Part shown: piece by piece, positions 41,195 through 50,962 of the stretch
Position numbering within the stretch: the stretch's first letter is position 1
Layout of the letters: each line of letters opens with the position of its first letter
NCBI RefSeq assembly: GCF_020404845.1
Contig: NZ_JAIOJZ010000035.1
Coordinates: 1-64,000, forward strand
Length of the DNA stretch: 64,000 bases
From: Streptomyces hyderabadensis
GTDB lineage: Bacteria > Actinomycetota > Actinomycetes > Streptomycetales > Streptomycetaceae
Reading direction: 5' to 3'
Notes under the pieces: generated by a model
What the model saw: only the letters and a program-made list of their open reading frames with translations
Database searches by the model: none
What the model was told of the DNA's origin: nothing
Translations under genes and position numbers: made by a program

Positions 41195-42201
41195 GCAAGC
41201 CGGTCAAGGCGGCCGTCTTCGGCACCGGATCCTGGGGCACCGCCTTCGGCACGGTCCTCGCCGACGCGGGCTGCGAGGTCACTCTGTGGGGGCGCCGCGC
41301 GGCACTCGCCGACGCCGTCAACTCCACCCGCACCAACCCGGACTACCTGCCCGGCGTGGAACTCCCCGAGAACCTGCGGGCCACCACCGACGCCGCCGCG
41401 GCCGCACGGGACGCCGACTTCACCGTCCTCGCCGTCCCCTCCCAGACGCTGCGCGCGGGACTCGCCGACTGGGCGCCGCTGCTGGCGCCCGGCACCGTGC
41501 TGGTTTCGCTGATGAAGGGCGTCGAACTGGGCTCCGCGATGCGGATGAGCGAGGTGATCGGGGACGTCGCCAAGGTCGGCCCCGAGCGCATCGCCGTGGT
41601 CACCGGGCCCAACCTGGCCCGGGAGATCGCCGCCCGGATGCCCGCCGCCGCCGTGGTCGCCTGCCCCGACGAGTCCGTCGCCCGGCGCCTCCAGGCCGCC
41701 TGCCACACGCCGTACTTCCGCCCCTACACCAACACCGACGTGATCGGCTGCGAACTGGGCGGCGCCGTGAAGAACGTGATCGGGCTGGCCGTCGGCATCG
41801 CGGACGGCATGGGGCTCGGCGACAACGCCAAGGGCTCCCTCATCACCCGCGGCCTCGCCGAGACCACCCGCCTCGGAGTCGCCCTCGGCGCCGACCCGCT
41901 GACCTTCTCCGGCCTGGCCGGACTCGGCGACCTGGTGGCGACCTGCTCCTCGCCGCTGTCCCGCAACCACACCTTCGGCACCAACCTCGGCAAGGGCATG
42001 ACCCTGGAGGAGACCATCGCGGTCACCAAGCAGACCGCCGAGGGCGTCAAGTCCTGCGAGTCGGTGCTGGACCTGGCCCGCAGGCACGGCGTCGACATGC
42101 CGATCACCGAGACGGTCGTCGCCATCGTGCACGAGGGCAAGTCCCCGGTGGTCGCCGTGAAGGAACTGATGTCGCGCAGCGCGAAGCCCGAACGACGCTG
42201 A
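41191..42201 (+). CDS. gpsA: Glycerol-3-phosphate dehydrogenase (NAD(P)+)
   Basis: A 336-aa enzyme that reduces dihydroxyacetone phosphate to glycerol-3-phosphate for phospholipids. VFGTGSWGTAFGTVLADAG is the Rossmann nucleotide site, KNVIGLAVGIADGMGLGDNA contains the catalytic Lys, and SGLAGLGDLVATCSSPLSRN is a family signature. It starts at GTG 41191, overlapping plsC by four bases. Ninety-two bases separate it from ddl. Confidence 0.96.
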   Translation: MSKPVKAAVFGTGSWGTAFGTVLADAGCEVTLWGRRAALADAVNSTRTNPDYLPGVELPENLRATTDAAAAARDADFTVLAVPSQTLRAGLADWAPLLAPGTVLVSLMKGVELGSAMRMSEVIGDVAKVGPERIAVVTGPNLAREIAARMPAAAVVACPDESVARRLQAACHTPYFRPYTNTDVIGCELGGAVKNVIGLAVGIADGMGLGDNAKGSLITRGLAETTRLGVALGADPLTFSGLAGLGDLVATCSSPLSRNHTFGTNLGKGMTLEETIAVTKQTAEGVKSCESVLDLARRHGVDMPITETVVAIVHEGKSPVVAVKELMSRSAKPERR

Positions 42202-42293
42202 GCGACCCCTCCCAAAGCGATCCGGAACCCGCGCGCCACGCGGCCCCGCCGACGCTGTCTCACCACACCGCGGGCGGGTACTCTCAACGCGAT

Positions 42294-43463
42294 ATGAGCA
42301 CCGAGAACCTCCCCCAGAGCCCTGAGCAGAGCCCGGCGCGGCCGCCCCGCAAGCCGCGGGTGGCCGTCGTGTTCGGCGGGCGCAGCTCCGAACACGGGAT
42401 CTCCGTGGTCACCGCCGGCGCCGTCCTCGCGGCCATCGACCGGACGCGCTACGACGTCCTGCCGATCGGCATCACCAGGGACGGCCGCTGGGCCCTCACC
42501 GCCGACGAACCGGAACGCATGGCGATCACCGAACGCCGTACGCCCGACGTCGAGGAGCTGGCCGAGTCGACCGAGGGCGGCGTGCTGCTGCCCGTCGACC
42601 CCGCCAACCGCGAGGTCGTCTACAGCGAACCGGGCTCGGTGCCCAAGGCGCTCGGCGAGGTCGACGTCGTCTTCCCCGTGCTGCACGGCCCCTACGGCGA
42701 GGACGGCACCCTCCAGGGTCTGCTGGAGCTGTCCGGGGTGCCCTACGTCGGCGCGGGCGTGCTCGCCTCCGCCGTCGGCCAGGACAAGGAGTACATGAAG
42801 GCCGTTTTCACCTCCTACGGGCTGAAGGTCGGCCCGTACGTGGTGGTCCGGCCCCGCGAGTGGGAGCGGGACCGGTCCGGCGCCCGCAAGAAGATCGTCG
42901 ACTTCGCCGGGGAGCACGGCTGGCCGCTGTTCGTGAAGCCCGCGCGCGCGGGCTCCTCGATCGGCATCACCAAGGTCGACGACCTCTCCGGCCTCGACGA
43001 GGCCATCGAGGAGGCCCGGCGCCACGACCCGAAGATCCTGGTCGAGGCGGCGCTGCGGGGCCGGGAGATCGAGTGCGGGGTGCTGGAGTTCGAGGACGGC
43101 CCCCGGGCCTCCGTCCCGGCCGAGATCCCGCCGCCCTCGGAGCACGCGTACTACGACTTCGAGGCCAAGTACATCGACTCCACCCCCGGCATCGTGCCCG
43201 CCCCGCTCACGGCCGAGGAGACCGCCGAGGTGCAGCGCCTCGCCGTGGCGGCGTTCGACGCGGCCTCCTGCGAGGGGCTGGTGCGCGCGGACTTCTTCCT
43301 CACCGAGGACGACGAGTTCGTGATCAACGAGATCAACACCATGCCCGGCTTCACGCCGATCTCCATGTACCCGCAGATGTGGCAGGCGAGCGGGGTGAGC
43401 TACCCGGAGCTGGTGGACCGGCTGGTCCAGGCGGCGCTGCGGCGGTCCACGGGACTGCGCTGA
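42294..43463 (+). CDS. ddl: D-alanine--D-alanine ligase
   Basis: A 389-aa ATP-grasp ligase that makes D-Ala-D-Ala for peptidoglycan. VVFGGRSSEHGISVVTAGAV is the N-terminal signature, VFPVLHGPYGEDGTLQGLLE the second, and the C-terminal FVINEINTMPGFTPISMYP holds metal- and phosphate-binding residues. A Pro-rich 20-residue N-terminal extension is present. The start is ATG 42294 with weak Shine-Dalgarno; GTACTCT just upstream could be a -10. It ends at a strong terminator. Confidence 0.96.
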   Translation: MSTENLPQSPEQSPARPPRKPRVAVVFGGRSSEHGISVVTAGAVLAAIDRTRYDVLPIGITRDGRWALTADEPERMAITERRTPDVEELAESTEGGVLLPVDPANREVVYSEPGSVPKALGEVDVVFPVLHGPYGEDGTLQGLLELSGVPYVGAGVLASAVGQDKEYMKAVFTSYGLKVGPYVVVRPREWERDRSGARKKIVDFAGEHGWPLFVKPARAGSSIGITKVDDLSGLDEAIEEARRHDPKILVEAALRGREIECGVLEFEDGPRASVPAEIPPPSEHAYYDFEAKYIDSTPGIVPAPLTAEETAEVQRLAVAAFDAASCEGLVRADFFLTEDDEFVINEINTMPGFTPISMYPQMWQASGVSYPELVDRLVQAALRRSTGLR

Positions 43464-43485
43464 CGCGTTCCGCGCCGTGACCGCT

Positions 43486-43515
43486 CAGAAGGCGACTCCC
43501 TCGGGGGTCGCCTTC
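43486..43515. terminator. Terminator between ddl and the lipoprotein remnant
   Basis: AGAAGGCGAC (43486-43495) pairs perfectly with GTCGCCTTCT (43506-43515) across TCCCTCGGGG, whose ends can extend the stem. Confidence 0.8.
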
Positions 43516-43519
43516 TCGC

Positions 43520-43641
43520 AGTATGATCAGCGGGTTTCCTGTCCGGTCCGGGAACCGTCACCGACTCGCCGTCGTCTGCTGAGGAACAGCCCGCGGCGGC
43601 GATCAACAGGACGGGACCGAGCGGTGCAGAGGGGGCCGGAG
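43520..43641 (-). pseudogene. Remnant of a DUF3515-like lipoprotein gene
   Basis: Directly after the RAM-domain gene, the minus strand encodes a lipoprotein signal end and mature N-terminus: VLLIAAAGC (lipobox) then SSADDGESVTVPGPD. This matches the beginning of DUF3515 lipoproteins, which I recall at this position between ddl and thiL in other Streptomyces. After about 12 more residues the frame runs into the ddl terminator and an unrelated Arg-rich sequence. No ATG or GTG start is evident either. The remaining roughly 150 codons of such a gene are absent, so this appears to be a deletion remnant. Confidence 0.45.
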
Positions 43642-43875
43642 CTAGAGATGGACGACCGGACAGGTCAGGGTGCGGGTGATGCCGTCCACTTGCTGGACCT
43701 TGGCGACCACCATGCGACCCAGTTCGTCGACGGTGTCGGACTGGGCGCGGACGATGACGTCGTAAGGTCCTGTCACGTCCTCGGCCTGGATCACCCCAGG
43801 GAGCTTGCTGATCGTCTCGGCGACGGTCGACGCCTTGCCGACCTCCGTCTGGATCAGGATGTACGCCTGTACCAC
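43642..43875 (-). CDS. Stand-alone Lrp/AsnC ligand-binding (RAM) domain protein
   Basis: A 77-aa protein consisting only of the RAM domain of Lrp/AsnC regulators: VVQAYILIQTEVGKASTVAE, then VTGPYDVIVRAQSDT and VVAKVQQVDGITRTLTCPVV. No HTH precedes it. Such single-domain proteins bind amino acids or modulate full-length Lrp proteins. GTG 43875 has GGAGG four bases upstream; a longer form from 43998 would be Arg/Pro-rich and lacks a binding site. It is divergent from thiL. Confidence 0.85.
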   Translation of the reverse strand: MVQAYILIQTEVGKASTVAETISKLPGVIQAEDVTGPYDVIVRAQSDTVDELGRMVVAKVQQVDGITRTLTCPVVHL

Positions 43876-44108
43876 GGAACCTCCAGAGCGGCCACGAGGA
43901 TCATGTGGGGAAAAGGAACGCCACGGTATCGCGTAGCCGCTCTCCGAGGGGAGACCCGCGGGCCGCGGACCTCGCGCGTCGGGGTGCCCCAGGGACACGA
44001 GTTGACGATCACGCCGACCGTGGCGACGGTCCTTTCGACCGTAACGAGGACAGAGATGACGCGCGACCGGGCACGGACACGGACAGGGACGGAAGGGGAG
44101 CCAAGGCG

Positions 44109-45073
44109 ATGAAGGGCACTGTTGGTGAGCTGGGGGAGTTCGGGCTCATCAGGGAGCTCACCTCCCGTCTCACCACCACCCCCGCGGTCCGGGTCGGACC
44201 CGGCGACGACGCCGCGGTGGTGGCCGCGCCCGACCGCAGGGTGGTGGCCAGCACCGACATCCTCGTCGAGGGGCGGCACTTCCGCCGGGACTGGTCCACC
44301 GCGTACGACGTGGGCCGCAAGGCGGCGGCGCAGAACCTGGCCGACATCGCCGCCATGGGTGCCGTGCCGACCGCGCTGCTGCTCGGCCTGGTCGTGCCCG
44401 CCGAACTGCCGGTGACCTGGCCGACCGAGCTGATGGACGGGCTGCGCGACGAGTGCCAGGTCGCGGGCGCCTCCGTGGTCGGCGGCGACGTGGTGCGCGG
44501 CGACACCATCACCGTGTCCATCACCGCCCTCGGCGACCTGCGCAACCAGGAGCCCGTCACCCGGGCCGGCGCCCAGCCCGGTGACCTCGTCGCGGTGACC
44601 GGCTGGCTGGGCTGGTCCGCCGCCGGGTTCGCCGTCCTGTCCCGCGGCTTCCGCTCGCCGCGCGCCTTCGTCGAGGCGCACCGCCGCCCCGAGCCGCCGT
44701 ACCACGCGGGTCCGGCCGCGGCCGGCCTGGGCGCCACCGCCATGTGCGACGTGAGCGACGGACTCATCGCCGACCTCGGCCACATCGCCGAGGCCAGCAA
44801 GGTCAGGATCGACGTGCGCTCCGGGCAGATCGACATCCCCTCCCAGATGAACGACATCGGGCAGGCCGTCGGCGTCGACCCCATGCAGTGGGTGCTCACC
44901 GGCGGCGAGGACCACGCGATCGTGGCGACCTTCCCGCCGGACGTGAAGCTGCCCGCCCGCTGGAAGGTCATCGGCGAGGTCCTCAACCCCTCCGCGCTGC
45001 CCCAGGTCACCGTGGACGGCGCCCCCTGGACCAGCAAGGGCGGCTGGGACCACTTCGGCGGGGACGTGGAGTC

Positions 45074-45077
<4 letters not shown>
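44109..45077 (+). CDS. thiL: Thiamine-monophosphate kinase
   Basis: A 322-aa enzyme that phosphorylates thiamine phosphate to thiamine diphosphate. VGPGDDAAVVAAPD, STDILVEGRHF and GGDVVRGDTITVSITALG bind Mg-ATP; CDVSDGLIADLGHIAEAS and LTGGEDHAIVATF complete the AIR synthase-like fold. The start ATG 44109 has GGGGAG upstream; an upstream extension of 68 residues is Arg-rich and unlikely. Its TGA overlaps the GTG of thiD, coupling the two thiamine genes. Confidence 0.95.
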
Positions 45078-45854
<777 letters not shown>

Positions 45855-45874
<20 letters not shown>

Positions 45875-47057
45875 GTTCGATCCCGGTGGCCGCCTTCTCC
45901 GTGAGCCGCTTGAAGAAGCCCGCCATCAGGGGGTGACTGAGCAGCCGGTACATGCGGTCCCGGCTGCGGATGCGGCGCTCGGTGGGCGGGGCGAAGAACG
46001 GGCCCGCGTTGCCGGAGATCTTCTGGCAGCCCTTGGCGAAGTCCCGGATCCGCGTCTCGTACTCGGCGAACGCGGTGCGGTGGTCGCCCCCGGACAGGGC
46101 GAGTTCCCCGGCCAGGACGTAGGCGCCGACGATCGCGACGCCCGTTCCCATGCCGCCCATGGTGGCGCCGTACCCGGCGTCGCCGAGCAGCGCCACCCGG
46201 CCCTTGGTGAGCCGGTCGACGTGGATCTGCGCGATCGCGTCGAAGTACAGGTCGTCGGCCTCCTCCAGCGCCTTCAGCACCCTCGGCGCCTCCCAGCCCA
46301 TCCCCGCGAACCGCTCCCGCAGGATCCGCTTCTGCCCGGCCACGTCCCCGCGGTCGTACGCCAGCCGCTCCGAGCGGAACACCAGGAGGGCGCCCGCCCG
46401 CTCCGGGTCGCCGTCGTAGTTGCCGATGCAGACCGCACGGCCGGGCTCGCTGTACAGGCGGCCGGTGCGGTCCAGGCCCAGGTGGTTGGGGACGCCGAAG
46501 CCGGCCACGTAGTGGTCCTGGAAGCGCAGGAACCGGGACTCGTCGCCGAAGACCAGGCGGCGGGTGCGCGAGTGCAGGCCGTCCGCGCCGACGACGAGGT
46601 CGAAGCGGCGGGGCGCGCCGCGCTCGAAGGTGACGTCCACACCGTCCCCGGTGTCGGTGAGCGTGGCGACCGAGTCCCCGAAGACGTACTCCACGGTGTC
46701 CTCGGTGCGCTCATGGAGGATCCTCGCCAGTTCGCCGCGGAAGATCTCGACGTCGCCGCTCATCATCTCCGCGGGCAGGTCCACGCGCGGGGTGCCGTCG
46801 ACGTCGACGACGGTCTGCCGGCCCGTGTGGGTCTGCCGGGCGTGGACCTCGTCCCAGATGCCCATGGCGGTGAGCACCTTCCGGTGCACATGGCCCCGGA
46901 AGTCGACGGCGAACCCGTCGCCGCGCAGCGCGGGCGCCTTCTCGACGACGGTGACCCGGGCGCCGTACCGGGCGAGGCAGAGGGCGAGGGCGGGCCCGGC
47001 GACCCCGGCGCCGGAGACGAGGACGGTGAGGTGGCCGAGGCGGTGTGTGTGCGTCAT
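45855..47057 (-). CDS. FAD-dependent monooxygenase
   Basis: A 400-aa class A flavoprotein hydroxylase. VLVSGAGVAGPALALCLARY is the FAD Rossmann motif, VVGADGLHSRTRR the DG motif and VALLGDAGYGATMGGMGTGV the GD motif. Such enzymes hydroxylate aromatic or polyketide substrates with NAD(P)H and O2. I chose ATG 47057 with GAGG nine bases upstream; 47078 adds seven residues. It lies 200 bases downstream of a SARP-type regulator on the same strand and could be its target. Its end overlaps thiD on the opposite strand. Confidence 0.9.
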
Positions 47058-47168
47058 GGCAACGAGCCTCGGCGGCACCGCTTACCGCGCGCGCACCGCC
47101 CGCTTACGGCGCCCTGACTGCGGCTGGCTACGGGGCCCGCGGGCCCCGCGGGCCCTTGGTGGTGACCG

Positions 47169-47198
47169 GGGGTGTGCGTGGGTGTGCGTGGGTGTGCC
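47169..47198. repeat. Three 10-bp direct repeats (GGTGTGCGTG)
   Basis: GGTGTGCGTG is repeated twice and followed by GGTGTGCCGA, in the gap between the SARP regulator and the monooxygenase, about 115-140 bases upstream of the latter. SARP proteins bind direct heptamer repeats at helical spacing, so this is a possible binding site. Confidence 0.5.
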
Positions 47199-47261
47199 GA
47201 CGGGGGCGTGACGGGGGCCGCTGGCCCGGGCGGTGTGCGGCGCGCTCCGGTGTACCGGTTC

Positions 47262-50200
47262 CTACCGGCCGCCCATCGCCGCCGCGCGCAGCCCCCGTCC
47301 CCGCTCGAAGGCGCGGTCGTACGCCTCGGGCGTGAGCCGGGCGCGGACCTCCCGCTCGGCACGGGCGGCGTCCGGGTCGCCGGGGGCCGGCGCGCCGCGC
47401 AGACCCGTGGCGGCGCCGAGGAGTTCGGCAGCGCGCTCCGGGACCGGGGCGAGGACGGCCAGGGCCTCGGCGACCTCCGCCAGAGCGAGCACGTCGGGGC
47501 TGCCGACCGCGAGCGCCTGGGCCTGCTCCAGCCAGTCGGCGGCGGTCTGCGCGTCGCCCTCCGCGGCGGCCGTGCGGCCCAGGCCCACCAGGATGCGCAC
47601 CGACTCGCCGGTGCTGAACCAGTTGTCGGCGCACAAGCGCAGCGCGTTCTCGTACTCCACGCGCGCGCGTGCCGGGTCGCCGGAGAGCCGGGCCACGTCG
47701 CCGAGGCCCCGCCGGGCGCTCGCCACCTTGTCACCGGCCCCGGCCGTGCGGGCGAGGGCGGCGGAGTGCGTGAAGTGCCTGGCGGCCTCCACGGGCTCGC
47801 CCCGGTGCAGCAGCACGAGCGCGCGCGAGCGCAGCAGGTCGGCGGTCTCCTCGGGCGCGCCCAGCTCCCGGACGTGCTTCAGGCCCTCGTCGAGCAGTTC
47901 CAGCGCCCGGTCGTAGTCGCCGCGCCGGTTGGCGAAACCGCCCAGCGGGTCGAGGCAGTTGGCCATGCCCCAGCGGTCACCGGTGGCACGGAACCCCTCC
48001 AGGGAGCGGGCGAAGGCGGCCTCCGCGGCGGCCGCCCGGCCCGCGAACAGCTCCTGGTAGCCGAGCCCCATGTCGAGCAGGGCCAGCCCCCAGGGGCCCT
48101 CCCCGACCTGGACCCGCGGCACGGCGTCCGCCACGAGCATCGGCCCGCAGGTGAGGGAGTGCAGGACGACCGCGAACGGCAGCCGCAGGGGCCGGTCCAG
48201 CGACTCCATCAGCGCCGACACCCGCGCGACCCGCCCGGTTCCGGCCGACGCGTCGTCCCCGTTGCCGGTCTCCTTTCCGGCCCCGGCCCCGGCCCCGGTC
48301 CCGTCCTTGTCCTCGTCCCCGTCCCCGTCCCCGTCCCAGGAGACCGCGTTCATCGCGCACAGCGCGTACTCCTCGGTCAGCCCCTCGGGCGGCTCGTCGC
48401 CTACGGCCGCCAGCAGCGCGCGGGCCCGGGGCACCTGCTCGCCGTGCAGGCCGCGCAGCCGGCGGAACCAGGTCAGCGCGGCCATGAGCCGCAGGGCCTC
48501 GCGCGGTGCGGTGTCCGTGAGGTGCCGCTGGGCCGCGTCCAGATTGCCCAGCTCGGCGGCGAGCCGGGCCAGCCAGGGCAGCTGGCCGCCGGTGCGCAGG
48601 TGCGGTTCCGCCCGCTCGGCCAGGTCCAGGAAGTGGGCCGCGTGCGCGTCGCGCAGCGCGTCCCGTCCGGCCAGGCTCTCGGCCGCGAACGCGCGGAGGG
48701 TCTCCAGCATCCGGTAGCGGCCCTCGGGCAGGTGCTCCAGGAACGACTTCTCCACCAGCGAGGCGAGCACGTCCTCCGGGTGCGGCACCCCGCAGACCGC
48801 CGCCACGGCCTCCAGCGTGGCGCCCCCGGTGAAGACCGTCAGCCGCCGCGCCAGCTCCCGCTCCTCCTCGTCCAGCAGCTCCCAGCTCCACTCCACGACG
48901 GCGCGCAGTGTGCGGTGCCGGGGCGCCTTGGCCCGGTCCCCCCGGTTGAGCAGCCGGAAACGGTCGTCCAGGCGGTCGGCCAGCTCGTCCGGGCCGAGGG
49001 TGCGCAGCCGGGCCGCGGCAAGCTCGATGGCCAGGGGCAGCCCGTCCAGGGCCGCGCAGATCTCCGGCACGCGCGCGTGGCCGTCGAAACCGGGGCGCAC
49101 CGCACGGGCGCGTTCCAGGAACAGCTCGACCGACGGGAGCGGCGACAGCGGCGGGACCGGCACCAGGGCCTCGCCGGTGATCTGGAGGCTCTCCCGGCCG
49201 GTGGCGAGGATCCGCACGCCCCGGCAGGCACCCAGCAGCAGCGCCGCCAGTGCGGCGGCCGCGTCGACCAGGTGCTCGCAGTTGTCCAGCACGAGCAGCG
49301 TCTCGCGGTCCTCCAGGGCGGTCAGCAACCGCTCGGTGGCGTCGACGCCCGCGGTGCGGAAGCCCTCGCGCACCCCGAGCGCGGTGAGCACGGCGTACGG
49401 GATCTGCCCGCCGTCGGTCAGCGGCGCCAGCTCGACGAAGCAGACGTCCGCGGGGGAGACCGACGTCTCGTACCGGCTAGCCGCCTCGATCGCGAGCCGG
49501 GTCTTGCCGGTGCCGCCGGGACCGGTGAGCGTGACCAGGCGCGCCTCGGCGAACAGGGCGGTGATGCGGTCCAGCTCGGCCTCCCGGCCGACGCAGCGGG
49601 TCAGCTGGGCCGGCAGGCGAGGTCGGCGCGGGGCGGCGGTGTGTCCCCGGAGCAGTTCACCGTGGAGGGCGGACAGCTCGGGCGACGGGTCGGCGCCCAG
49701 CTGCTCGGCCAGCGTTCGCCGCGCCTCCTCGTACACCGTCAGCGCCTCGGCGGGCCGCCCGCCCGCGTGCAGCGCCCGCATCAGCTGTCCGTACAGCCGC
49801 TCGCTCAGGGGATGCGCCGACAGCAGTGCCCGCAGTTCGGGCACCAGCTCGGAACCGGCACCGAGCGCCAGCTCCGCCTCGATCCGGTCCTGTACGGCGG
49901 TCAGCCGCAGCTCCGTGAGCCGGGCCGCCTCGGCGGGCGCCTCCGGCAGGTCGGGCAGCGCGGGGCCGCGCCACAGCGCGAGTGCCGCACGCAAGGCGGT
50001 CGCCGCGCGCGCGTGGTCACCGGCGGCGAGGGCGGCACGACCGTCTCTGCACAGACGTTCGAATATGTGCGCGTCGACGGACTCGGGCGGCGCGACCAGC
50101 CGGTACCCGGCACCGCCCGCCTCGACGGCCGTGTGCGGGGCCAGCCGCCCGCGAAGGCGCGAGATCTGCGACTGGAGGGCGTTCGCGGCACCGGCGGGCG

Positions 50201-50363
50201 GCTCGCTGCCGTACAGGCCGTCGATCAGCCGGGCCGCGGGGACCGTGCGGCCCGCGTCGAGCAGCAGGAGGGTCAGCAGCGCTCGGGGCCGGGGGCCGCC
50301 GGGGTCGACGGGGGTGCCGTCGTCGGTGCGGATGTCCAGGGGGCCGAGAATCCCGAAGCGCAT
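47262..50363 (-). CDS. AfsR-like SARP regulator with NB-ARC and TPR domains
   Basis: A 1033-aa transcriptional regulator. Residues 1-90 are an OmpR-like winged HTH (FGILGPLDIRTDDGTPV) and residues 95-245 the bacterial transcriptional activator domain, together the SARP module. An NB-ARC/AAA ATPase follows, with Walker A TGPGGTGKTRL near residue 280 and LLVLDNCEHL as Walker B. TPR-like helices fill the C-terminal 350 residues, interrupted by an Asp/Gly/Lys low-complexity insert (about residues 670-700). Large SARPs of this form usually activate secondary metabolite genes. Only the monooxygenase is nearby, so its targets may be distant. The start ATG 50363 has a poor Shine-Dalgarno. Confidence 0.9.
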   Translation of the reverse strand: MRFGILGPLDIRTDDGTPVDPGGPRPRALLTLLLLDAGRTVPAARLIDGLYGSEPPAGAANALQSQISRLRGRLAPHTAVEAGGAGYRLVAPPESVDAHIFERLCRDGRAALAAGDHARAATALRAALALWRGPALPDLPEAPAEAARLTELRLTAVQDRIEAELALGAGSELVPELRALLSAHPLSERLYGQLMRALHAGGRPAEALTVYEEARRTLAEQLGADPSPELSALHGELLRGHTAAPRRPRLPAQLTRCVGREAELDRITALFAEARLVTLTGPGGTGKTRLAIEAASRYETSVSPADVCFVELAPLTDGGQIPYAVLTALGVREGFRTAGVDATERLLTALEDRETLLVLDNCEHLVDAAAALAALLLGACRGVRILATGRESLQITGEALVPVPPLSPLPSVELFLERARAVRPGFDGHARVPEICAALDGLPLAIELAAARLRTLGPDELADRLDDRFRLLNRGDRAKAPRHRTLRAVVEWSWELLDEEERELARRLTVFTGGATLEAVAAVCGVPHPEDVLASLVEKSFLEHLPEGRYRMLETLRAFAAESLAGRDALRDAHAAHFLDLAERAEPHLRTGGQLPWLARLAAELGNLDAAQRHLTDTAPREALRLMAALTWFRRLRGLHGEQVPRARALLAAVGDEPPEGLTEEYALCAMNAVSWDGDGDGDEDKDGTGAGAGAGKETGNGDDASAGTGRVARVSALMESLDRPLRLPFAVVLHSLTCGPMLVADAVPRVQVGEGPWGLALLDMGLGYQELFAGRAAAAEAAFARSLEGFRATGDRWGMANCLDPLGGFANRRGDYDRALELLDEGLKHVRELGAPEETADLLRSRALVLLHRGEPVEAARHFTHSAALARTAGAGDKVASARRGLGDVARLSGDPARARVEYENALRLCADNWFSTGESVRILVGLGRTAAAEGDAQTAADWLEQAQALAVGSPDVLALAEVAEALAVLAPVPERAAELLGAATGLRGAPAPGDPDAARAEREVRARLTPEAYDRAFERGRGLRAAAMGGR

Positions 50364-50441
50364 TCCCGGGATTCTGGCACGACGGGAGTTTGCGGCACGG
50401 CGGCGAGGGGCCGCGGGGCGGGGGATCCGGGCACGGCAAAA

Positions 50442-50468
50442 AGCCGGCCCACACGAGGTGGACCGGCT
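50442..50468 (-). terminator. Intrinsic terminator after rpmB
   Basis: On the minus strand AGCCGG(T)CCAC pairs with GTGG(G)CCGGCT around CTCGT and is followed by TTTTTGCC. It lies 44 bases past the rpmB stop and about 80 bases before the SARP gene. Confidence 0.85.
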
Positions 50469-50511
50469 CCGTACAGCGGACCAGGCAGTGGCCGCGCGCT
50501 CAGCTGATGCG

Positions 50512-50697
50512 TCAGCGCGAGACCTTGCCGGCCTTGATGCACGAGGTGCAAGCGTTCACGCGCTTCGGCGTCCCGCCGACCACGGTACGCACACGCTGGA
50601 TGTTCGGGTTCCAGCGACGGGACGTACGGCGGTGCGAGTGCGAGATGTTGTTGCCGAAGCCCGGCCCCTTGCCGCAGACGTCGCAGTTGGCAGCCAC
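50512..50697 (-). CDS. rpmB: 50S ribosomal protein L28
   Basis: A 61-aa ribosomal protein. CDVCGKGPGFGNNISHSHRR is the N-terminal signature, and CTSCIKAGK closes it. The two CxxC pairs mark the zinc-binding (C+) form. Streptomyces also carry zinc-free paralogues induced at low zinc; those are elsewhere. It is transcribed away from the DAK gene and ends at a U-tract terminator. Confidence 0.96.
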   Translation of the reverse strand: MAANCDVCGKGPGFGNNISHSHRRTSRRWNPNIQRVRTVVGGTPKRVNACTSCIKAGKVSR

Positions 50698-50962
50698 GGG
50701 TCACTCCAAAGACTTCAGATGCACTTACGGTTGATCCCGGCATGCCGGGATCAAGCTCTCGGACTCGCGAACGGTCCGGGATCTGAGTGGCGGTGCCAGG
50801 GGGATGGCCCGATCGGGATCGGGCAACCGGAGCAGCATACAACGGCTGCTCCCGTACAACGAAACTACCACGGCAGCTCAGGGGCCCGTCCCGGCCCTCT
50901 TCCGGTGACCGGGTGCCCAAGGTCTACGCTGCCAGCCACGTCCACAGCACAGGGAGGCGCAG

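Noticed and set aside
43477..44112. Plus-strand ORF between ddl and thiL
   Set aside because: It crosses the ddl terminator, the lipoprotein remnant and the antisense of the RAM-domain gene, with no recognisable domain.
47172..50507. 1,111-residue plus-strand frame opposite the SARP gene
   Set aside because: Composition is Gly/Arg/Gln noise without domains; the opposite strand encodes a clear SARP-NB-ARC-TPR protein.
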